Assembly: GCA_001275005.1 (NCBI GenBank)
Contig: JWZX01003043.1
Coordinates: forward strand, 1-36,752
Direction of reading: 5' to 3'
Length of the DNA: 36,752 nucleotides
Origin: Chrysochromulina tobinii
Taxonomy: Eukaryota; Haptophyta; Prymnesiales; Chrysochromulinaceae
The position numbers and the translations under genes are program-made. Position 1 is the first letter of the stretch, and every line of letters starts with the position of its first letter. The notes beneath the pieces were generated by a model. The model was not told where the DNA came from and did not search any database. It worked only from the letters and a program-made list of their open reading frames with translations. This document shows, in pieces, positions 1 to 7,479 of the stretch.

Positions 1-406
1 GGGACGGTGGTGGCGGTGAAGGTGGAGGTGGTGATGGAGGCGGGGGAGAGGGTGATGGAGGCGGGGGGGAGGGCGGCGGTGGCGGCGGCGGCGGGGTGCA
101 CGGTAGATAAGCTAAACCGGCAGTTATCGAAGGGGCGGCCGATGGGCAACCAACGCGGCCTCCATACACGTAGCAGATCCATCCATACACGCCGCTATTG
201 AAGCAGCCACAACGCGAATTGATCACATCGATTCCGCTGTCTGAGGCGCATCCCATTAAGCTGGTTATACAATCACAGCCATTTATCAAGGGTGGCGGCG
301 GCGACGGTGAGGGCGGCGGCGGCGACGGTGAGGGCGATTCCGAGGTTGTAACAGGCATGATCGATAGGATCAGCAGCGCGAGTGGGCCGAGCCACTGGAA
401 CGTCAT
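1..406 (-). CDS. Secreted Cys-rich, proline-rich (extensin/pherophorin-like) protein, 3' end outside window
   Basis: Reading the minus strand from the ATG at 406-404 gives an open frame with no stop to base 1 (134 complete codons), so the C-terminus lies outside the window. Residues 1-22 (MTFQWLGPLALLILSIMPVT plus TS) are a typical signal peptide. Residues 24-39 are an SPSPPPP linker. Residues 44-103 form a compact domain with eight cysteines (44, 46, 53, 66, 68, 78, 87, 103), enough for four disulfides. After that the chain is pure Pro/Ser (PPPPS repeats) to the edge. SPPPP blocks are typical of hydroxyproline-rich cell-surface glycoproteins in algae, so a secreted or cell-surface role is inferred. 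The Cys domain is not one I recognise. The gene is easy to miss because it has no stop codon in the window and the opposite strand is also open. Confidence 0.8.
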   Translation of the reverse strand, partial: MTFQWLGPLALLILSIMPVTTSESPSPSPPPPSPSPPPPLINGCDCITSLMGCASDSGIDVINSRCGCFNSGVYGWICYVYGGRVGCPSAAPSITAGLAYLPCTPPPPPPPPSPPPPSPSPPPPSPPPPSPPPPS

Positions 407-850
407 TTTGTGTGGGTTTTTTTGCGACTCCGTGATTGAAAGCCGTGTGAGCTCAACTAAATCCTTGGGCCCCGAAGTTTGCGTTTCGTCGATGGAATGC
501 AATCGGTGACCAAAAGACGCTGAGAGTCGTCAAAGGTTCGGTACCGACATAAAATGCATGCAACGAATTAACGTAGTTTTTCGAGTTCAATGTATCGCGT
601 CCGGAGAGACCAAGTCGCCGAAATGATCAGCCAAATGTGAAATGAGAAATCAGAAAACAGAAATGTGAGCCGACACTTCACTCTTCAGTATCTCCTTTCG
701 TTTCCGGAGACCGGACACCAACTGACTCAACTCTCTCTAGAAGCGGCGCCAATTGAGCGGCGCGCGACCGCACAACCTTCCCTCCGCCGGACAGGGATAC
801 CGTGTGGTCGGGTACATTGTACACAGGTTGTTCAGTTGGTTGTTCTCACC
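407..850. other. Intergenic region, 444 bp
   Basis: This is the 5' flank of the secreted Cys/Pro-rich gene and the 3' flank of the next minus-strand gene. I see no supported coding region, RNA gene or repeat. An ORF reaches in from the plus strand, but it is the mirror of the minus-strand gene at 851-2113. Confidence 0.5.
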
Positions 851-2113
851 TCACGACCACCCACCGCGGTACGGTCCACGGGCGGGTTTGGAAGCCCTCT
901 CAGCAGCACCGCTCGGCCCACTCATGGGCCCACTCGGCTGCTGGGCAAGCGGCGCACCCCCCATCCACCACGCCTCAAGCTCGTCCCTCTCGAGGCTCGA
1001 GACGTGCGCCTCGCTCGGCAGCGCTGCGGCCAACTCGGCGCGCCAGCCGCCGGCATTGGCTTGCTGAGCGGCACGCATGTACGTATCGAACCAGGGCGGA
1101 GGCGCGACCCTCGTTCGCGCCCTCGCGATGGCCGCCTCGCTCGCCGCCGCCGCCTCGCTCGCGCTCGTGTGGCTCAGCATCCGGCGCAGGGAGGCCTCCG
1201 AGAGCGCCGAGAGCAGCAGACGCTCCGCCTCGAGGTACGGAACCGGCTGCTTAGGATTGCGAACGAGAGCGGGCACGTCGGGGTACGGGCTGCCGATGAT
1301 TGCAACGAGCCGCGTGAGCGTCTTCGGGTCGACCGCCAGTCCCGCGTCCGCGAAGAGCGACTGCACGTCCTGCGAGCGCAGACGCGCACGCGAGGCCGTT
1401 GCGTTTTTGGGAAGCCCCAAATGCTGGCGCAGTGCGCGCTGCTCCTCGAGTTTGGGCTTGCCCTTGCCGAGGGCCGAGCCCGCGGCGTCGAGGGCGAGCG
1501 TCGCCTCCGTGGTCAGCACGAGCGTATCAACAAAGTCGCGCATCCGCAAAAGCGCCGGGTTCTTGCCAGTGCCGCGCACAAAGGTTGGGTGTGCCTCATC
1601 GCTCGAGGTGGGCAGCCGCACCTTGAAGCCGGGCACCAGGCGCAGGCCGCGCAGCGCCGTTAGTGCTTCAGCCACAACGTGCCCAGGCACCTCGAAGCCA
1701 CCTTCGGCGATCACCGTCCACGCATCCTTGATGTCCTCGTGCACGTGAGCCGGCCACTGCGAGGGCGATCGCAGTATGGCGTACAGGTCGCCTGATTGCT
1801 TGGCCTCACCTTGGCCAAGCGAGGCCAGCGAGCGAAGTGCGTGGAGGGCTGCCTTCGGGCCCGGGGCCAGAATTTTGGGGCCGCGCTTCGCTTTCACCGT
1901 CATCCGTCGCGGAGGCTCTCCCTTCGTCGCTGTTGACTCTCCCTTATGCGACTCAACCTCGCAGAACAAGCGGCCGGCCGAGACTTTCCCCACAAGCAAG
2001 CTTCCCCACAACCCCTGTCCCGGTTTTACGCGATCCCGTTGGACGTCTATTGGACGTCCATTCTGCTCGGTGCTGAGAGTGTCGTCTGGTATCAGATAGC
2101 CGTGGCCTCGCAT
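851..2113 (-). CDS. Hypothetical protein, 420 aa
   Basis: An uninterrupted 420-codon frame runs from the ATG at 2113 to the stop at 851. I do not recognise a domain. The first ~60 residues are polar with a beta-rich look (GSLLVGKVSAGRLFCEVES). A basic patch (MTVKAKRGPK) follows, then mainly helical Ala/Leu/Arg-rich sequence to residue ~385. The C-terminus is disordered (Pro/Gly/Ser) and ends RGPYRGGWS. There is no signal peptide or membrane segment. A TTTCAG lies directly upstream of the ATG (2117 onward), so a 5' UTR intron or an upstream exon is possible. Large open frames on the plus strand in this interval (e.g. 665-1663) have the Arg/Ala/Pro-rich composition expected of shadow frames in GC-rich DNA. 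The long clean frame supports a real gene, but its function is unknown. Confidence 0.7.
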   Translation of the reverse strand: MRGHGYLIPDDTLSTEQNGRPIDVQRDRVKPGQGLWGSLLVGKVSAGRLFCEVESHKGESTATKGEPPRRMTVKAKRGPKILAPGPKAALHALRSLASLGQGEAKQSGDLYAILRSPSQWPAHVHEDIKDAWTVIAEGGFEVPGHVVAEALTALRGLRLVPGFKVRLPTSSDEAHPTFVRGTGKNPALLRMRDFVDTLVLTTEATLALDAAGSALGKGKPKLEEQRALRQHLGLPKNATASRARLRSQDVQSLFADAGLAVDPKTLTRLVAIIGSPYPDVPALVRNPKQPVPYLEAERLLLSALSEASLRRMLSHTSASEAAAASEAAIARARTRVAPPPWFDTYMRAAQQANAGGWRAELAAALPSEAHVSSLERDELEAWWMGGAPLAQQPSGPMSGPSGAAERASKPARGPYRGGWS

Positions 2114-2507
2114 GATCTGAAACGTGCCCCAAAAAATTCACACATAATCGAAACCGCCACCCCCGCAAATTCCAAATACAGATAACTTGGGTACTCGAAA
2201 AGTCTCGATAAACGTCGATAATTCCTGATTTTTCCCATTCGCCGAACGCTGTGATATCTATGTTTTATAGCAATCGACGGATCCGGACCACAAACCTTGC
2301 AAAAACCTTGCCACAAACACAAACGTTCCCGCACGAATTCCCCCGACATTGGACATACTGATTAGGTACGTCAGCGAGAAACCAGCGAGAAACCAGCGAG
2401 TCTCCACGGAATCACTCCGCTTTCCTCGTCTACGTTCGTAACAAGCCTCGGTCCGAGCTCTGCCGAGGCCCACAGAGATCTGCACGCCTCGCCGCCCGCG
2501 TGCGGCG
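2114..2507. promoter_or_regulatory. Upstream region of the 420-aa gene with a TATA-like box
   Basis: This stretch separates two minus-strand genes and is clearly more AT-rich than its surroundings. On the minus strand a TATAAAA sequence sits at 2268-2262, about 150 bp before the ATG at 2113, and is a candidate core promoter. A 12-bp tandem (CTCGCTGGTTTC twice) lies near 2375-2400. No coding region is supported. The TATA assignment is by motif only. Confidence 0.35.
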
Positions 2508-3066
2508 TCAGAAAGCCGCCTGGTGTAGCCTGGGATCGCGCGCCACACGCTTGAGGTTGTCGAGCGACACGCCGTACTTCTTTTCGTATTTGAATGCCGC
2601 GGTGGATTGCCTCGCCTCTGTCGCGCGTTTCGCCTCTGCCTCCCGGACTGCCTGCGCTTCGACCTCACGAGCGATGGCCCTCCATCGCCTCGGCGCGCTT
2701 TGCTGCCTCTCTGCTCTTTGCTTCGAGCTCTGCGGCCTTCGCCTCCATCTCCCTAGTCTGCTGCTGCTGCTGCCTTCTCACTTCCCTGGTGCGCGCGGCC
2801 GCGTCCTCTTGCGTGCTCAGAGGCAAGGGAGAGAGCGTCGGTGCAGCGGTTGAACGCGGCCCAAGTCGAGGATAACATGGCGTGTCGGGGCCCGCATGCT
2901 TATCTTCCCAGCGCGTGCGGTCATTCTCCACTTTGTTGTTCCAGCTCACGGGGCCGGTTGCGTCTGGCTTATTGAAGAAGAACGCGCCTGAAGCATGCGG
3001 GTGCTGGCCGCGGAACGTGGCTGATGATCGGTTGACACCTACATTTTCGTTGCCGAAGAACTCCAT
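2508..3066 (-). CDS. Small coiled-coil protein, reading frame broken by a one-base indel
   Basis: The ATG at 3066 starts MEFFGNENVGVNRSSATF, followed by an aromatic/Asn-rich segment (GAFFFNKP, VSWNNKVENDR) and then a Gln/Glu/Lys coiled coil. This frame hits a TGA at 2667-2665 just after AKRAEAMEGH. The +1 frame continues the same heptad-like coiled coil without a break (REVEAQAVREAEAKRATEAR). It ends in a conserved-looking tail (FKYEKKYGVSLDNLKRVARD, PRLHQAAF) with its stop at 2510-2508. Dropping one base in the GGG run (plus strand CCC, 2678-2680) would join the two parts into about 185 aa. The break could be a sequencing or assembly error or a real pseudogene lesion; no GT-AG intron of suitable phase fits. 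An upstream GTG at 3102 is in frame, but ATG 3066 is preferred. Family not recognised. Confidence 0.6.
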
Positions 3067-3402
3067 CGTTCGCGTGGAGTTCTGCAGCCGCACGTAGGTC
3101 ACGGGCGAAGAACCAGGGCAAAGATCACAGCGCGCCTCTGGACAAGAAAGGTACCGTCACCACACCGATCGAGCGACGGGAGAGGGGCGAGACTCACCGC
3201 CGAAGTCCAAGTTTCGTTTACCCGTACAGTATAGCTTGAAGCTTCGAACGAAATGGAAATCGAAACAAGCCGAGGAAATCTCGATTCCGGTTCCGCCGTT
3301 CCTCGGCGGACTCTACGACAAACAGTACTTCTCTCGTTACTCTCGCTCGGCCGACGTTAAACGACATGTATGTGAACACGAGTACGCTGGCGCGCGATGA
3401 CG
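3067..3402. other. Intergenic region, 336 bp
   Basis: This lies between the stop of the WWE-protease gene and the start of the small coiled-coil gene, both on the minus strand. I see no supported gene or repeat. The tract 3215-3370 is less GC-rich and may hold promoter sequence for the coiled-coil gene. Confidence 0.4.
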
Positions 3403-4803
3403 TCAAATAAACTCAACCCTTCTCACGTTCACCAGCCGGGCCTCAGCCGCGTCAATGACCGCAAACCCCTCGGCGATGCTCCTGAGCTCATTGAGCCCGG
3501 CGGCCGTCTGGTACGAGGGCGTCGAGTAGGGGCTCGCGAGGTTACGTACGTTCCACGCGACGACGACGCCACGCTCATCGAGCACGGGGCCGCCCGAGTG
3601 CCCCGGCATCACGAGCCCCTGGAACTTGAGCCAGTTGCCATGCTCATCATGGTGCGGCCCAACGTACTCGCCAAAGGTGGGCGTGGGCGTGTCGCCGCCG
3701 CCGAGCGGGTATCCGAGGGAGAAGAGCCTCTGGCCAAGTACAAGCGGCTCGGGCGGCGGCGTGCGCGCGAGCGTGAAGCATCGCGTCGAGATGAGCGGAG
3801 TCTCAGCGGGCGATGGGCCGCGCCCTCCGAGCTTGCGCACCGCCCGCAGCACGGCCGCATCGGCCACGTCCGCTTCGAGTAGCAGCGCGCCTGTGCTCGG
3901 TCGTGGTCTCTTGGTGGAGGGATCGAGATTGGCCGTGTTCCAGTCGTTGGTGTGCGCGAGCGCCTCGACGACCCATGAGGTATGCCAATCCGTCTCACCG
4001 CCTACGTACAAGCTCGCCACCAAGCACGCGCGCGACGACACATCGTGCTTGCCTGCGCCGCTGCCGGCGCCGTGTGGGTGGGCTCTGTCGGCTGCGGCTT
4101 CGTCGCCGAGGATGTCGACTATCCGCTGCGCGGCGCTGCGCACGTGGTCGCAGGTGAAGACGAGAGAGTGCGCGGCATTGACGAGGAATCCACTGCCCAG
4201 CGGACGCACGTCCCAGGTGCTCCCCCCCTCAAAGGTGACACGTTTCCAATGGGGGCCGCGCGAGGGACGCGCCGTACTGGCGGACAGTGCGGCACCAATC
4301 TGCATGAGCCCACGGCGCATCCACTCCTCTATTGGCGGGCGCAGCGTTGGCGCCGCATAGAAGGTCGTCGGCGGCTCAGGCGCGTCACCGAGGCCCCTGA
4401 CCACGAACACCACGTCCTTCTCGGCATGGTTGTCGTCGTACAGGTACGCGAAGCCGCCGTGGGGCCAGCGCCGCCCGTCGTCCAGCCCCGTGCCGAGTGG
4501 CTCGTACGGTTTCACCCAAAAGAAGCAGCGCACCCCCTTCGCCTTGAGAAGGTCGAGCGTCACCTTATGATGCACCGAAACACCCGCGAGTCCATGCGGT
4601 GCGAGCCAATTGGTGCGTGCCTGCAGTGGCTCGTCCAAAGAAAGCTTACGGAAGCACAGGCCACGCTGCTCACGCGATGGCCACAGGCACTTGACGGCGC
4701 AGATCGGCTCGATCGGGCGCACCTCGCGACGGATCTCCCGAATCTCCGACGAGCCGATCGACGCCCCTGCTGGCACCGCCTCATCGCCCGCGCCGCCACC
4801 CAT

Positions 4804-4839
<36 letters not shown>

Positions 4840-6723
4840 TGCGCTCGTTCGCGTGCCCAGCGGTGCGGGCAATTCGACCTCAACGATGGCGAGCGAGTCG
4901 GGGAGCCTCTCGGCGCGAAAGAGGCGCTGTTCGCTCACGTACAGGTGATGAGTGCGCTGCTCGTCGCCGAGCTCGCACAGCTTGGCGATCTCGGCGTTGC
5001 GGTGCGGGTCGCTGATGGGCTCCCAGGTGCCCGGGGCGACCTCGGCCTCGTACTGCGGCTTGGCCTCAAAATAGACGAACCCACCCGCGCTCAGAAGCGA
5101 CTCGGCAAAGAAGCAGTCCATACGTGCGAGGGAGAAGCAGTCCAAGTCCCTGGGGCGTCCAGCTTGGCGCTGTAGCGCCGAGACGACTACGTCACGTGCC
5201 TCCGCGGGCAAAGGGTAGACGAAGGCATACTCCGAGGCGCGGTCGGGGATGCCAAGCTGCCGCTTGAGCTCCTGCGGGAGAGTCATGAAGTGCTTGCCCG
5301 ACACCGCGCCCGTCGCGACGTGTGTGGGCACGCCGGGGATGTCGAGCATGTAAGCCCCTCCCAGCATCGGCGCGTCCTCGACGAAACTCCGAGCGATCAC
5401 CTGTGGGGAAGTAGGGGCGCCGAGGTGAGCGTTTGCATGCAAGCCGACGAAGCTCCGAGCGATCACCTGGTCAAAGCTCACGCGCAGCCCGAGGCTTGAG
5501 AAGTTGACGGGACCGAATTCAAATGGGCCAAGCTCCTCGAGCGCTGTGGGGTTTAGGTCGAGGGCCGTGGCGGAGCCGAGCGCCGTGGTGGGCACACCGA
5601 GTGCGCGCTGTCGTGGCGACGCGGATTGCAGGGCGCCGCACGTCGGGCAGGCGAGGCACGTGGGCGGGTGCAGATGCGGGATGCTGTCGCTGCTGCTGCT
5701 GCTGCCGCCGCCGCCGCCCATCTCAGCGCCTGCATCCAGGCCGTGCATCACGCGTGACACGTGAGCGGTGGGTGCAGACACGGCACGGCGCAGCTGCGGC
5801 ATCGGTTCACGCGCCGTGTCAGGCATCGGGTGGCGCGACGCTGCCCCGGTGGAGGCGAACGGCCGCAGCCCGGGCGGCACCATGCCATTGGCGCTGAAGG
5901 CATCAAGAGCCGCAGAGGGGACGGCGATGGTGGAGGTGGATGCGCTCGGGATGGCGCTTGGGATCACTTGGGTTGCGGCAGCGGTACCGGTAGGCTCTTC
6001 CTCAACCTCACCTCCATGCCGACGCCGCTTCGCCAGCGGCACGTCCGAGTCCGCCTCCATGCCCGCCTCGGGTGAACCGGCGGCGGGCAGGCGCGCCGCC
6101 TCGGCCGCCGGTTGCAACTCTCGAGCTATAGTCAGCAGGTGGGCGGCCAGCGCGCGCTGGAGCACCAGGCCCCCTGGCAGTGCAGGCCGCACCACCTGCC
6201 GTGCAATCGCGCGATCGCGCCGCCGCCCGTGCGTGTCGAGCATCGGCCGTCCGTCGGGATGGATGGCCGTCTGCTTGTAGTTGACCAGGTCGATCTCACG
6301 ATCGCCGTGCATGCGCAAGCGCACCTTGGGCGCACCGCTCGCCAGGCTCCTTTCTAAGAGCTTGCACAGGTCCTCGCCGCTCTCGTCGTCAGCACGCTGC
6401 ATGGGACGCCAACCGATGGGCGGCGATTCGTGTTCGTCATTCCACCACACCCAGCGGAGAAGCTTGCTGGTGTTATCCGACTGGCGGCGGATTGGAACGA
6501 TCTCGCTCGCTCTCTGCTGCGACATTGTGCCCAGGTCTACAGCGCGCTGATCTGAGCCCACGCGCACCGAACTGTGCCCGCTGCGCCACGATGCCTCAAG
6601 TACCTTGCACTGCGCCGGCGGGAAGTGTTGCCAACCCCATGTCTGCACGCACCCCCACCAGTACCATTGGGGGTCGAGCTGCGCCGGCGGCGGCGCCGAA
6701 GGCAACTCGGATATAGACAACAT
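3403..6723 (-). CDS. Double-WWE domain protein with C-terminal trypsin-like serine protease domain
   Basis: The ATG at 6723 opens 1106 codons, or 1084 aa if the 66-nt intron at 5466-5401 is spliced. WWE domain 1 is at about residues 17-80 (WYWWG, GWQHFPP, VDLGTM, IVPIRR) and WWE domain 2 at about 88-180 (WVWWND, GWRPM, IDLVNY). WWE domains of known families bind ADP-ribose units in poly-ADP-ribose. Residues ~190-390 are low-complexity, and ~400-640 are an unrecognised globular region followed by a poly-Gly tract. Residues ~824-1090 have a chymotrypsin/trypsin-like fold with a visible triad in unspliced numbering: His860 in TCDHV, Asp955 in ADVADAAVL and Ser1043 in MPGHSGGPV. The oxyanion-type GHSGGP motif is intact, so activity is expected. 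There is no signal peptide, which fits a nuclear or cytosolic protein. The pairing of an ADP-ribose reader with a protease is inferred to give targeted cleavage. Confidence 0.85.
5401..5466 (-). other. 66-nt in-frame intron bounded by a 25-bp direct repeat
   Basis: On the minus strand the exon ends TTTGACCAG, followed by GTGATCGCTCGGAG; the intron ends CCCCACAG, followed by the same GTGATCGCTCGGAG. The repeat copies are at plus-strand 5445-5469 and 5379-5403 (25 nt, one mismatch), offset 66 nt. The intron has canonical GT-AG ends and a C/T-rich 3' end, but it is a multiple of three and has no stop, so the frame stays open either way. Unspliced, it would add 22 residues and duplicate QVIARSFV. 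It could instead be a translated tandem duplication; RNA is needed to decide. Confidence 0.65.
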
Positions 6724-7397
6724 AGGGCGAGCCGATGCGGACCGACACCACGCCCGCCGCGACGGCCGCGTCGACGTAAAGCAGCAGTCTCGCCTGAACA
6801 GCCGAGAGGAGAGAGGGGGGAGTGTGAATAGCTCGTTTTACTATTGTAACACTCGGAAGCCAACGGCCTTATCGGAACAGGACTGGGTCCCGAGGGTGTG
6901 AACCGTCAGGGTAGCTATGTCCGGGTCCCCCAAAAGTATACCGGGGTCTTCCCGGCCCGCCCGCTTCGCGCTTCAATAAACGGCGCCGCACTGCGGGTGC
7001 GGCTGTGAGTGAAAGTTGATCGTATTAGTGATGGTTTTTGGATCAGTTTTCGCCGCACCGCACAATCGAGCGCCCCCCCCCCGCCGCCGCGCGCACGGTA
7101 CGTTAGGGTTAGCTCGCCCCACCATTTACGGCGCGCACGCTTCTCTGGCCGCCCCCATCCGTGCCAGCGGCACCTCCCCCCCGGCCAGCCCCGCCGCTAC
7201 CTGTTATACTGTGCTGATCCCTTTCGCGCACACTTGTCGGTGTGACATGTTCTGATCTCAGGCCGAGTCCGCATCCACGACCACATGCACATGGACAAAT
7301 GCTACCGCTTCGCCTTCCCCACTCCCGGGCATGCCTCACAATCCAAAGCGCCGTCTCGGGCACGCATCACAATCCGAAGCGCCGTCTCGGGCATGCC
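6724..7397. other. Intergenic region, 674 bp, with a short telomere-like motif
   Basis: This is the 5' flank of the WWE-protease gene and the 3' flank of the coiled-coil gene. It has C-rich runs (around 7075-7090), a single TTAGGGTTAG at 7103-7112, and the start of a 31-bp tandem repeat at 7327. I see no supported coding region or RNA gene. Confidence 0.4.
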
Positions 7398-7479
7398 TCA
7401 CAATCCGAAGCGCCGTCCCGGGCACGCATCACAATCCGAAGCGCCGTCTCGGGCATGCATCACGATCAGAGCGGGGCTC
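7327..7479. repeat. 31-bp minisatellite, four full units plus a degenerate fifth
   Basis: Units begin GGGCAYGC at 7327, 7358, 7389, 7420 and 7451 and share the core CACAATCCRAAGCGCCGTCYC. Units alternate between CATGCCTC and CACGCATC forms, which suggests duplication of a dimer. Units three to five code, on the minus strand, for the last ~25 residues and the stop (7400-7398) of the coiled-coil protein. Confidence 0.9.

Noticed and set aside
665-1663. 332-aa plus-strand ORF
   Set aside because: Arg/Pro-rich mirror frame of the 420-aa minus-strand gene, with no domain or leader.
7103-7112. Telomere repeat (TTAGGGTTAG)
   Set aside because: Less than two units in an internal spacer; expected by chance or as a telo-box-like promoter motif, not a chromosome end.
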